Assembly: GCF_021261315.1 (NCBI RefSeq)
Contig: NZ_JAJSAX010000010.1
Location: 50,937-114,936 of the forward strand
Length of the DNA: 64,000 bases
Origin: Epilithonimonas sp. JDS
GTDB taxonomy: Bacteria > Bacteroidota > Bacteroidia > Flavobacteriales > Weeksellaceae
Direction: 5' to 3'
How positions within the stretch are numbered: position 1 is the stretch's first letter; the number at the start of each line of letters is the position of its first letter. This document shows positions 44,045 to 52,292 of the stretch, piece after piece. The translations under genes and the position numbers were made by a program. The notes below the pieces were generated by a model, which was given only the letters and a program-made list of their open reading frames with translations, did not search any database and had not been told where the DNA came from.

Positions 44045-44068
44045 TAAAAGCGGCATAAGCCGCTTTTA
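44045..44068. terminator. Bidirectional terminator
   Basis: TAAAAGCGGC (44045-44054) pairs perfectly with GCCGCTTTTA (44059-44068) over an ATAA loop, between convergent genes ending at 43988 and 44090. It serves both. Confidence 0.9.
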
Positions 44069-44089
44069 AACTGTCATAATTTATTTTAG

Positions 44090-44974
44090 CTACAGATTAT
44101 TCGAAGGACGCAGTTTACCTATCTTTTCAATGCCGGTATCATCCAGCCATTTTTCGAAACTTGTCAATTTGGGCAGCCAGTCAGATATTAGATCCAAGTC
44201 GATCGGGTCATATCCTTCAGTTGCTACCATCTCTACCAATTTTGCAAAGGTTTCGCTTTGATGATAAAGCATTTCCAAAGGAACCTGAACAAATTCTATA
44301 GGTCGACCTAATTTATCCTGTAACAGTTTCAAAACCTGTTTAGGGGTGAAAAGTTCACCGCCAAAGTCAATTGTTCTGCCATTGAAGTCTTTGTAATTCT
44401 GAAATATGATGCGGGCAAAGATTCCGATATCTTTTGTCGTGATCCACGATATGGCTGTTTCTTCAGGTAAGGGGTTGATGAACTTGTTGTCCCCTAATCC
44501 AAAACTTGGCAGAAGAAGATTCTCCATAAATGAGGCAGGTCTTATGACAGCACCCTGTAATGCACTTTGCAGTAAATATTTTTCAATGGTAAACTTGAAT
44601 CTGGGGCGGAATCTGTCCTGCTTGTCAGAAGCCATAACTGAAGAATACAATACAAATTGAACGCCTTGTTCCTCCGCCAGCTTAAGGGTCTGGATCCCCA
44701 GGTCGGCTTCCTTTTCATCTGTTTCTTTGCTGCAGACCCAAACACCTGGAAGGACCATATATAATCCATCGATCTTTTGAAATACCTCTCTCAAAACGTC
44801 AGTGTCTTCCAAGTCGCCTTTTACTAAAACAGCTCCTGCATCTTTTAAATTCAAAGCTTTTTGTGATCGAGGATCTCTTGTCAACGCAAACACTTCAAAA
44901 TCATTTTTTAACAGTTCATACACTGTGGAAATTCCTTGATTTCCGGTCGCACCTGTTACCAATATTCTTTTCAT
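44090..44974 (-). CDS. NmrA-family NAD(P)-binding protein
   Basis: 294 residues from ATG 44974 (MKRILVTGATGNQG); the ATG 21 nt upstream precedes no conserved sequence. GATGNQG is the dinucleotide site, and FEVFALTRDPRSQKALNLKD and VKGDLEDTDVLREVF complete the NmrA pattern. The YxxxK catalytic pair of SDR enzymes is not evident, so it may sense redox state or reduce quinones, as relatives do. It is divergent from a broken HxlR regulator that would normally control it. Confidence 0.9.
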   Translation of the reverse strand: MKRILVTGATGNQGISTVYELLKNDFEVFALTRDPRSQKALNLKDAGAVLVKGDLEDTDVLREVFQKIDGLYMVLPGVWVCSKETDEKEADLGIQTLKLAEEQGVQFVLYSSVMASDKQDRFRPRFKFTIEKYLLQSALQGAVIRPASFMENLLLPSFGLGDNKFINPLPEETAISWITTKDIGIFARIIFQNYKDFNGRTIDFGGELFTPKQVLKLLQDKLGRPIEFVQVPLEMLYHQSETFAKLVEMVATEGYDPIDLDLISDWLPKLTSFEKWLDDTGIEKIGKLRPSNNL

Positions 44975-44992
44975 TGTAAAATTTCTTTTGAG

Positions 44993-45030
44993 CAAATTTA
45001 CTTTCGATGTTTAGTATATTTGTGTTTACT
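44993..45030. promoter_or_regulatory. Back-to-back -7 boxes between NmrA and HxlR genes
   Basis: On the minus strand TAAATTTG (plus 44993-45000) and on the plus strand TATATTTG (45015-45022) are both full TAnnTTTG matches. A direct repeat TTTACT (44997-45002 and 45025-45030) brackets the plus-strand box. One bound HxlR dimer could cover both promoters. Confidence 0.55.
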
Positions 45031-45048
45031 AACCTCCAGGAAAGTAAT

Positions 45049-45425
45049 ATGGAAAAGAAAATAAAACCCTGTATAGAAAATGAACAGATCTTAAAACAGA
45101 GATTTTTAGCATTGCGGGATACTTTGGATCTACTAAGTGGGAAATGGCGTTTCTGTATATTACTGAATCTGCATTATCATGAGAAATTGAGATTTAAAGA
45201 TTTTTTGAGGTTTCAGAAGGAATCTCCCCTAAAGTACTTACTTCTGAACTTGCGACATTAGAAGCGCACCAGCTGATCCAAAAGAAGATCGAATTTACAC
45301 CTTCCAAAGATATCACCTATTATGTTCTGACTACACACGCTCAGGAGATCTGGACGGTGTTGAACACCTTGATAGAATTTGGATTGTCGAATCGCAAGGA
45401 GGTCATCAGATCATTTCAAAAGTGA
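45049..45425 (+). pseudogene. HxlR-family regulator with one frameshift
   Basis: The first frame gives MEKKIKPCIENEQIL to LRFKDFLRFQK, then the reading shifts; a second frame continues GISPKVLTSELATLEAHQLI through YYVLTTHAQEIWTVLNTLIE to a stop at 45423. Restoring one A near 45217 yields a full 125-residue HxlR protein with the winged helix and C-terminal wing intact. As written the product is cut near residue 70 and could not dimerise properly. Either the regulator is recently dead or the base is a sequencing error. It is divergent from the NmrA gene. Confidence 0.8.
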
Positions 45426-45871
45426 TCGCTGTCATAAAAAAAATCTACCGAAGGAACAGAAATGTCCTTAAGGTCATTTGCAAACAAAACACTTTCTGCT
45501 CTGCAATAGTCTTGTGCATTAAATTCAAATAGCTTTGTTTGTCTTTTAGCATATATTGTAATGATTAGAGGACATACATTTTTTTTGAGAAGTTGGAAAG
45601 TTTTCAAAAATTACTTTTTTTGCCTTGTGAGATTAGAAATGCTAACAATAAAGAACATAAGCAAATCACAATTAATTCAAACCCATTAAATATTGATAAA
45701 GACATGACAATGATTTTAATTCAAATTTATAACTGAGTATTGGCATATGATTAAGTAGAAATACTTAATTCTTGAGAGATTGATTATTCATCTAGTGATC
45801 CTATTTCCTTCAGTTTTTTATAGCAAAAAAAAGAGAGCTATTGCTAATAGCTCTCTTTTTTTTTAATAAGA
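45426..45871. other. Intergenic region with one strong bidirectional terminator
   Basis: No convincing gene. AAGAGAGCTATT (45831-45842) pairs perfectly with AATAGCTCTCTT (45846-45857) over a 3-nt loop, flanked by an A-run and a T-run, 15 nt past the stop of the minus-strand T9SS gene. The rest is plain AT-rich sequence. Confidence 0.8.
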
Positions 45872-46735
45872 TTAGTTTTTTATAATTCGCTCGTTGACCT
45901 TTTTATTAGCAATAGTTCCAGAAACTATGTAGTTACCTTTTGGAAGATCTGATATGTTTACTTTCATACTGCCCTTTACGTTGGCTGTCTTAACAAGCTG
46001 ACCTGACATAGAGTATATCTCTATACTTTGCACTTCTTTACCAAAGATTATCTCATTGTCTCTTACTAGAGTATTTTTAATGAATACTGTAGAAGCTCCA
46101 TTGATATCTCCTACTGAAAGCGGTTGACCTGTAGCTTGAGGAGTAGGGACTGCAGCTACAAAATCTATATTGTTCCTATTGGTATCTGCAGCATTGTTTA
46201 GTCTCGTTATAGAGTTAAGTATGGTAGGGGAAGGTGCTGCTCCAGTACCTTCAAATTGATCTGCTAGACCATAACCTACAAAATCTATGACATTAGATGC
46301 TGTTGGCCCTGTGACACGAGTGTTATTGGTTGCTAAAGCAACTTTTCCGGAAGTCAGGCCGATCTGTAAACCAACACCAACTACAGGACCTGAACCATCC
46401 AAATTCAAAACGACATCAACTATAAGGTTAGGGTTGAGCAAATTAATTCCACCAAGTCCATCAGAAGCTTGCTGGATCAGATAGGTCTGTCCTGCATTTA
46501 GCGTGATCGTAGGCAAAGTATGGTACTGTGTAAATTGACCGGATTGGGGACCGTACTGTATAGTTGCTCCTGTAAGGGTTTGAGTCGTGGATCCAATATT
46601 TTTTAATTCAATGAAATCATTTGCAAGCAATGCTCCTAAAAGCCCACCGCCAGTATAAATTTCATTGATAACAATCTGTGCATTTGTTAATGCAAATGAG
46701 GACACAAGTCCGACTAAGGTAAAGATCTTTTTCAT
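45872..46735 (-). CDS. Lamin-tail-domain protein with T9SS sorting domain
   Basis: 287 residues. Signal peptide to about ALTNAQ, then a lamin-tail domain (IVINEIYTGGGLLGALLAND, FIELKNIGS, AGQTYLIQQASDG, about residues 20-190) and a C-terminal T9SS type A domain (VQSIEIYSMSGQLVKTANVK, ISDLPKGNYIVSGTI, VNERIIKN). It should be exported across the outer membrane. Bacterial lamin-tail domains often accompany secreted nucleases or act as adhesion modules; none is attached here. It is transcribed alone. Confidence 0.88.
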   Translation of the reverse strand: MKKIFTLVGLVSSFALTNAQIVINEIYTGGGLLGALLANDFIELKNIGSTTQTLTGATIQYGPQSGQFTQYHTLPTITLNAGQTYLIQQASDGLGGINLLNPNLIVDVVLNLDGSGPVVGVGLQIGLTSGKVALATNNTRVTGPTASNVIDFVGYGLADQFEGTGAAPSPTILNSITRLNNAADTNRNNIDFVAAVPTPQATGQPLSVGDINGASTVFIKNTLVRDNEIIFGKEVQSIEIYSMSGQLVKTANVKGSMKVNISDLPKGNYIVSGTIANKKVNERIIKN

Positions 46736-47282
46736 AATAATTTGTTTTAGTGTTATCTTATTATTTGCAAGTCTAGTACCAATTATTAATAATTATATAA
46801 CACTATGTTTACTTATAATATATTTATATTTAAATATTATTGATATAATTCTAAAATCATCATTGGATTATCCATCGTTAGGAGATTCTTAAAAATTATT
46901 TAAATTTAATCTAAATTACACTGAGAATTAGATAGTTATAATGGCAGGCCAATTGCTGTCAATAATCTTTTGGATTGTAATGAAGTTTTTCTTTCAGATT
47001 TAAAAAGCAATGATCCAAGAGGGTTTATAATTGCTTTTTGTATTTTTCAAAGTGGTTGATAAGAGATCAAGTATGCTGGGTTTGTTTAATTCTTTAAATG
47101 AATCAATTATTGCCGGGTAATCGGCGATATCATTTCAATCAGATAAAAATTAAACGTAATTGAGGTGAAATTCTTTTGTAAAACCGAAAGTTCTGCCATT
47201 AGCATACAAACATCTGCGGTTCGCCTACAAATATGAATGTGCCTCTTACTAATTTTGTCGTGTAAAAATTAAATAAAATATT
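46736..47282. other. 547-bp intergenic region with divergent promoters
   Basis: It holds the start regions of two divergent genes. A full -7 box TAATTTTG (47250-47257) reads toward the SDR gene. No gene or stable hairpin is visible in the AT-rich middle. Confidence 0.5.
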
Positions 47283-48119
47283 ATGGCACAGCAAAATAGA
47301 GTATGGTTTATTACGGGATCTTCCCGTGGTTTCGGACGTGTATGGACACAAGCTGCATTGGAACGTGGTGACCAAGTGGTTGCTACAGCGAGGAAGTTGG
47401 AGAGTATTTCTGATTTTAAAGAAAAATATGGCGATCAGGTATTGACGCTTGAGTTAGATGTCACAAAATCGGATCAGGTCAACGAAGCTATCAAGAAAGC
47501 CCACGAACATTTCGGAAAATTGGATATCGTTCTCAACAATGCAGGCTATTCATTGGTCGGCACTATTGAGGAAGCAAATGCGGATGAGATTCGTGCTTTG
47601 TATGAGACCAACATCATTGGTCCGGTAAGTGTTGTTCAGGCAGCATTGCCTATCTTGAGAGAACAGGGTTTTGGTCATATTTTAGGAACTTCAAGCAACA
47701 TTGGCCACTTCACTTTGCCGGTCCTTGGATATTACAGTTCTTCGAAATGGGCATTCGAGGCCATTCACGAAAGTCTTTCAGAAGAGGTGAAGCAGTTTGG
47801 GATCAAAGTCACCATCATTGAACCGGGTGCCTATGCCACAGAATTTGGCAGTCAGGAATCATTAAAATTCTCAGGGAATATCGAAGCTTATGCAGATCTA
47901 AAGACAGAATTCATTAAAAGCCTTTCAACTTTTGAGCAAGGAGATCCTAATGCGACAGCTCAAGCGCTTTTCAAAGTTGTAGATTCTGAAAACCCGCCAT
48001 TGCGTTTTAATATGGGAAGTCATAACCTGCCTTTGATCAAGGGGGTCTATGCAGAACGGATAGCATTATGGGAATCTTGGGATGAAGTTTCGAGGTCGGC
48101 ACAGGGTAACAGTAAATAA
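47283..48119 (+). CDS. Short-chain dehydrogenase/reductase (module 2)
   Basis: 278 residues. TGSSRGFG dinucleotide site, VLNNAGYSLVG, HILGTSSNIGHF (catalytic Ser region), YYSSSKWAFEA (Tyr and Lys) and EPGAYATEFG. It shares length and layout with the SDR at 40081, though the sequences differ substantially. It is followed by a terminator and then an AraC gene. The substrate is unknown; regulators of this kind often pair with SDRs acting on aromatic or terpenoid alcohols. Confidence 0.93.
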   Translation: MAQQNRVWFITGSSRGFGRVWTQAALERGDQVVATARKLESISDFKEKYGDQVLTLELDVTKSDQVNEAIKKAHEHFGKLDIVLNNAGYSLVGTIEEANADEIRALYETNIIGPVSVVQAALPILREQGFGHILGTSSNIGHFTLPVLGYYSSSKWAFEAIHESLSEEVKQFGIKVTIIEPGAYATEFGSQESLKFSGNIEAYADLKTEFIKSLSTFEQGDPNATAQALFKVVDSENPPLRFNMGSHNLPLIKGVYAERIALWESWDEVSRSAQGNSK

Positions 48120-48130
48120 TTTTAAAAAAA

Positions 48131-48158
48131 AACCGATTATTTTTATAGTCGGTTTTTC
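48131..48158 (+). terminator. Terminator between the SDR and AraC genes of module 2
   Basis: AACCGATTAT (48131-48140) pairs with ATAGTCGGTT (48145-48154), with one mismatch, followed by TTTC. It lies only 20 nt before the AraC ATG, so readthrough rather than a full stop is possible. Confidence 0.65.
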
Positions 48159-48176
48159 TTATCTTTAATAAAGAAT

Positions 48177-49097
48177 ATGAAAAAGGACGAACAGATACCT
48201 ACAAAATTTAGATCACTTACCGAAGCACATCTTTTCTTTGACCTGCCAAGGCCGAAACATCCGCTGATCAGCCTGATCAATGAAGTGCACAGCTTTATGC
48301 CTCTGGATAAAATACACCATCGCCACATTTTAGGTTTTTACAAAATATCGTATAAACCAAAATTAAGCGGAAAAGTGGAGTATGGACAGGATTACTATGA
48401 CTTTGATCAGGGCGGATTGTTATTTGCAGCACCGGGTCAGATCATGGGAGGTAAAGGATCGGAAGATTCAGCATGTTCCCAATTTTCTTTGTTTATCCAT
48501 CCCGACTTCTTTTTGGGTTATCCATTGGCTAATAAGATCAAACAGTTTGGTTTCTTCTCGTATTCCATCAAAGAGACCTTGCATCTTTCGGAAGAAGAAA
48601 AAGATACTATTCTATCGCTCTTTAGTTTTATGGAAAATGAATTAAATGCCAGGATCGATGATTTCAGTCATGATGTGATCATCTCACAGCTTGAATTACT
48701 ATTCAATTATGCCAATCGTTTTTACAAAAGACAATTCATTACCCGAAAGGCAGTAGGAAATAATCTTCTTGAAAAATTCGAGACACTATTGGATGCCTAT
48801 TTTAAAGATGACTTGTCTGTAGAATTTGGCTTGCCTTCTGTCTCATATTTTGCAGACCAACTAAACCTTTCCTCAAGTTATCTAACAGATATGCTGCGTT
48901 CTCTTACAGGACAGAGTACCCAGCAGCACATCCATGATAGGCTGATCAGTGAGGCCAAACAGATGCTTTCCACTACAGATCTTTCTGTAGGAGAGGTTGC
49001 GTATGCTTTGGGATTTGAGCATTCCCAATCCTTCAGTAATCTGTTCAAAACCAAAACAAAAATTTCTCCTTTAGAATTCAGAAGGTCTTTTAATTGA
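48177..49097 (+). CDS. AraC-family regulator (module 2)
   Basis: 306 residues. A sensor domain (about 40-170, with FYKISYKPKLSGKVEYGQDY and GGLLFAAPGQIMGGKG) is followed by two helix-turn-helix units, YFADQLNLSSSYLTDMLRSL and LSVGEVAYALGFEHSQSFSN, ending KTKISPLEFRRSF. It is probably the regulator of the SDR directly upstream. A decayed copy of the same kind of DNA-binding domain follows at 49237-49481. Confidence 0.93.
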   Translation: MKKDEQIPTKFRSLTEAHLFFDLPRPKHPLISLINEVHSFMPLDKIHHRHILGFYKISYKPKLSGKVEYGQDYYDFDQGGLLFAAPGQIMGGKGSEDSACSQFSLFIHPDFFLGYPLANKIKQFGFFSYSIKETLHLSEEEKDTILSLFSFMENELNARIDDFSHDVIISQLELLFNYANRFYKRQFITRKAVGNNLLEKFETLLDAYFKDDLSVEFGLPSVSYFADQLNLSSSYLTDMLRSLTGQSTQQHIHDRLISEAKQMLSTTDLSVGEVAYALGFEHSQSFSNLFKTKTKISPLEFRRSFN

Positions 49098-49236
49098 TCT
49101 TGCTGCAAATTATGATGTGATCCCAATAAGCAATATCTTTGTATCTGATCTTGATACAAATGATCATTTTATTTAATGGAGGACAACAAAGTATCTTATC
49201 CGAACCTACAAAGCAGTTAATACTGATCTTATCTAG

Positions 49237-49481
49237 CAGTTTGAAACGGTACTGGATTTTTATTTTAATTCTGAACACGAATTGCAGAACGGAATGCCGT
49301 CTGTTCAAAATGTTGCAGAACAACTGCATGTTTCCGCCAATTATTTAAGTGATCTGTAACGATCATTAACTGGACTTAACACGCAACAGCATATTCAGTT
49401 TTTTATCCCCAGTCTTTTATAAGGTTGTTCAAAACCAAAACCAACTTAACCCCTTTAGAGTTCAGGCAGTCTTTTAATTAG
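49237..49481 (+). pseudogene. Decayed C-terminal domain of an AraC regulator
   Basis: Frame 1 reads QFETVLDFYFNSEHELQNGM, then VAEQLHVSANYLSDL, a TAA stop, and RSLTGLNTQQHIQ. After a gap and frame change it ends QSFIRLFKTKTNLTPLEFR and QSFN before TAG. These match the end of the intact AraC protein next to it (FETLLDAYF, LSSSYLTDM, RSLTGQSTQQHI, FKTKTKISPLEFRRSFN) with about 35 residues missing. It is clearly dead and probably came from a tandem duplication of the module's regulator. Confidence 0.85.
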
Positions 49482-49522
49482 AGATCGAAATGTAATTATT
49501 TACGGATTTCCTTAAAACATCA

Positions 49523-49546
49523 AAATCCCGACAGAAATCGGGATTT
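49523..49546. terminator. Bidirectional terminator
   Basis: AAATCCCGA (49523-49531) pairs with TCGGGATTT (49538-49546), a perfect 9-bp stem placed between the AraC relic and the convergent MFS gene. Confidence 0.8.
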
Positions 49547-49606
49547 GATTATTATTTCCAGAGCAGCGTTCTTTCAAAATATAAAATAATTTTTTTTAGG
49601 ATTATT

Positions 49607-50767
49607 CTAGTCGCTAAAACTTTTCCTTTCAGATTGTTCTAAAAAACTTCTCAAGCCAATCATCACAAATGCCAAAACTCCAAAAACAATTCCAACCCAG
49701 GGATTATAAGAAACGCCTTTGGTAATGATGATCCAACCGCCAATGGTTGTTCCCAAAGTCACGCCTAGATTTCCAAATGAAGTGGCGAGGCTGTTTCCGA
49801 ATTCCAAACTATCAGGTACTGATGAGATCATATAAGTGGAGGCATTCAAAAAACTTGGTGAATACAAAAATCCCCATATTCCTATCACTACAATGGTTGC
49901 AAGATTATTTCCGTCAGAAATGTATAGAAGAATGGGTACTAAAATAGTCCCGGACAGGAAAAATGCCGTTGTTTTTGCGACACTCCTATTTAGCATTTTA
50001 CCAGCAATCCAATTGGCAAACACGCCAATAATACCAAAAAGAAACAACATATAACTTACCATCGCTGCATCCATTCCTTTGGCTTTATTCAGATATTCAG
50101 CGAAATAACTGTAGGTTGAAAACCATGCGGTGATCATAAAAAAGTTCATTGCCGTACTGACAATAAAAGTTGGCTGCTTCAATATTTTTAATTGACTTCG
50201 GTACGATTTTTTTTCCTTTACAGGCATTGGAGGCAACACAAAGTAAATGCTTGTCAAAGCCACAATACTAACGACGGCCTGAACAATAAACGAATATTCC
50301 CAGGACCATAAACTGGCCAGCCAGGTGGCAAAAGGAACCGTGGTAACCATTGCAATTGCAACACCGCTGAATACGATGCTCATCAGTTCATTTTCCCGTT
50401 TTTTATCAGCATGTGAAACGGCCACAGCTAAAGCAGTTGCGATATAGACAGGTTGCAAAAAAGCGGGTAAAATCCTCACTAACATCAACAGCCAGTAAGG
50501 TGGTGAAAAGGACGATACAATTCCGGTGATCATAAAAATAAAAATGGCAGTGAGCATCACTTTTTTACGATCAAAGCCTGATGCCAACAAAGTCATAAAA
50601 GGACCTGACAATGCAATAACCAAAGCAAATGCGCTTAATAGATAACCTGCTTTATCAATAGTGATTTCATAATGATCCGCAACTTGCGGCAAAATGCCGA
50701 TGATGCCAAATTCTGTGGTAATGACTGCCAGAAAACCCAGACAGCCGATGTAAGCGAATTTTTTCAT
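49607..50767 (-). CDS. MFS efflux transporter (DHA1, AraJ-like)
   Basis: 386 residues with about twelve membrane helices. Helix 1 carries ITTEFGIIGILPQVADHYEI, matching the TTEFxxxGLLPxxA signature of the AraJ/sugar-efflux DHA1 group. Loop 2-3 has ASGFDRKKVML (motif A-like). These proteins use proton exchange to expel sugars or small drugs. A 58-residue gene ends 2 nt upstream, and a HxlR regulator is divergent, so drug- or metabolite-triggered expression is likely. Confidence 0.92.
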   Translation of the reverse strand: MKKFAYIGCLGFLAVITTEFGIIGILPQVADHYEITIDKAGYLLSAFALVIALSGPFMTLLASGFDRKKVMLTAIFIFMITGIVSSFSPPYWLLMLVRILPAFLQPVYIATALAVAVSHADKKRENELMSIVFSGVAIAMVTTVPFATWLASLWSWEYSFIVQAVVSIVALTSIYFVLPPMPVKEKKSYRSQLKILKQPTFIVSTAMNFFMITAWFSTYSYFAEYLNKAKGMDAAMVSYMLFLFGIIGVFANWIAGKMLNRSVAKTTAFFLSGTILVPILLYISDGNNLATIVVIGIWGFLYSPSFLNASTYMISSVPDSLEFGNSLATSFGNLGVTLGTTIGGWIIITKGVSYNPWVGIVFGVLAFVMIGLRSFLEQSERKSFSD

Positions 50768-50769
50768 TA

Positions 50770-50946
50770 TTAAGAATTTTTGATTTTGATCAATTCAGCA
50801 GGATTCTCCATCAAAATTTTAGAATCGCCAATTAATGCAACCGTTTTAAAAAAAGCACTTCCAGCTTCCCAAAGGTTTAATGTTTCGACTACCTCAATAT
50901 TTTGAATATAATCTAATACCGATTCTTCCTGTTCTGATAATTTCAT
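50770..50946 (-). CDS. 58-residue protein upstream of the MFS gene
   Basis: The minus strand encodes MKLSEQEESVLDYIQNIEVV, then LNLWEAGSAFFKTVALIGDS, ending LIKIKNS. It is soluble and mostly helical, with its stop 2 nt before the MFS start codon, so the two are co-transcribed. I do not recognise it. It could be the leftover C-terminus of a larger enzyme, but the start codon and tight spacing favour a genuine small gene. Confidence 0.6.
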   Translation of the reverse strand: MKLSEQEESVLDYIQNIEVVETLNLWEAGSAFFKTVALIGDSKILMENPAELIKIKNS

Positions 50947-50969
50947 TGTTGTTTATTTTAAATAGATAG

Positions 50970-51036
50970 CAAATGTATCTGCTAATACTTAATTTTGCAC
51001 AGTACACATCTAAATGTATGGTACAGACAAATTTGT
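50970..51036. promoter_or_regulatory. Divergent -7 boxes and dyad between MFS and HxlR genes
   Basis: TACATTTG on the minus strand (plus 50970-50977) serves the MFS pair and TAATTTTG (50990-50997) the HxlR gene; both are full matches. ACAAATTTGT (51027-51036) is a perfect dyad in the HxlR leader. One HxlR dimer could control both directions. Confidence 0.55.
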
Positions 51037-51041
51037 AAGTA

Positions 51042-51398
51042 ATGGGAATCAGAAAGGAAAATTCTACCAACAGCCAGAATGAAAAGTATATCACAGAATG
51101 TGATTTGGCGTATGCGGTCTGTAAAATAGGCGGACGTTGGAAAATCCTGATCTTAGGAAAATTGGAGAATGGTAAACTAAGATTCAGTGAATTGAGAAAT
51201 CAAATCGATGGCATTACTGAAAGAATGCTCACGCTTCAATTGCGTGATCTTGAAAAAGAAGGTTTGGTAAAACGTACGGTTTATGCCGAAGTCCCTCCAA
51301 GGGTAGATTATGAATTGACGGAAATTGCATCCGATTTAATTCCAATTTGGCGGCAGTTGGAAAGTTGGGGTGCAAGGCATAAGAAAGTGACTAAATAA
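51042..51398 (+). CDS. HxlR-family transcription regulator (intact)
   Basis: 118 residues. The typical layout is CDLAYAVCKIGGRWKILILG, KLRFSELRNQIDGITERMLT, LQLRDLEKEGLVKRTVYAEV and PPRVDYELTEIASDLIPI. C20 and C27-type residues in the N-terminal helix may act as a redox switch, as in YodB/HypR relatives. It is divergent from the MFS transporter operon, its probable target. Unlike the copy at 45049, the reading frame is unbroken. Confidence 0.93.
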   Translation: MGIRKENSTNSQNEKYITECDLAYAVCKIGGRWKILILGKLENGKLRFSELRNQIDGITERMLTLQLRDLEKEGLVKRTVYAEVPPRVDYELTEIASDLIPIWRQLESWGARHKKVTK

Positions 51399-51487
51399 TT
51401 TGACATTTGAACACCAGAAATCTATCAACTGAATCATCCTGTTGTAAATTTGGTTATTTTATGCATTAATGTAGCCAAAAATCAAGA

Positions 51488-51625
51488 TTAGAAACTGTAA
51501 CCGTTTTTCATCATAAGATAGCCTTCAAAATCATTTGCAGATGCTTCAAATCCTAATTGAACGTAATAGTTTCTGGTAGTTTCTTTGCTGCGCATAGGCA
51601 GTTTGGGAATTATGGTTGTCATCAT
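51488..51625 (-). pseudogene. N-terminal relic of a VOC/bleomycin-resistance-like protein
   Basis: The minus strand reads 45 residues, TIIPKLPMRSKETTRNYYVQ then LGFEASANDFEGYLMMKNG, and stops at TAA. IPKLPMRxKxxTxxYYxxLGF is the usual start of flavobacterial VOC-fold proteins of about 120 residues. The second half of the fold is missing, so it is a truncated remnant. Confidence 0.7.
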
Positions 51626-51676
51626 ATTTTTTTTTCAAAAATGATGATAATCTTTCAAAACAACACTTGATCGAAA

Positions 51677-52218
51677 TCAAAAAGAGACATTCGATCTTAT
51701 TCTACTTATAGTTTCCGGTCTGATTTTGAGATAGGATGCAATCATTGAGAGTGGGAATACCTGGATCAGTTGAGGTCTTGTTGTGAGGATATAGTTATAC
51801 TTCTCTGTCGGGGTCATATTTTCGTCATAGAAACTCAGTTTTGGACTTGAAATAAGAAGCTTGTTGAACTGCAGGAATTTATTCGATATAGCAATCAGTT
51901 TGTGAAGACTGTTAAGGCTCAGTTCAATTACTTCGGAACTTTCAAATGCCTTAATTGTAGTTTTTGCAGGCTTCTGATTGACGAGGCTTTCCGTATTGAA
52001 GACCCATTCATTTGCAAGATAAAGATCCGTGATGATGTCCTCATCCCTGATAGAATTGTAGTAAGATTGGTAAAATGAGCCTTTAACAATAAAAATATGG
52101 ATTTTGAAATAGCACCTCTTTTGCTTAGAACCGCATTTTTGTCCAGATTCATTCTACAGATATTTTTATTGAATAAATGTATTTCAGCATCAGAAAAATC
52201 TGCAAATTCTGCCAGCAT
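51677..52218 (-). pseudogene. Crp/Fnr-family regulator with one frameshift
   Basis: The frame starts MLAEFADFSDAEIHLFNKNI and runs to GAISKSIF, then a second frame continues IVKGSFYQSYYNSIRDEDII and ends with PLSMIASYLKIRPETISRIR and a stop at 51677. Restoring one T in the T-run near 52098 gives a full protein of 180 residues with cyclic-nucleotide-binding-like barrel and helix-turn-helix. As written only the first 40 or so residues are in frame. Like the other two single-base losses here it may be a homopolymer error. No partner gene is evident. Confidence 0.75.
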
Positions 52219-52292
52219 GGTAGGATGGTTTTAATAGTACCAAATATATAAAAGATCTCAAATCTTCCAATAGCTAATGATCTTAGAAACTT

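Noticed and set aside
45416..45607. 63-codon minus-strand frame overlapping the end of the HxlR pseudogene
   Set aside because: It overlaps the real coding remnant on the other strand and has no recognisable feature.
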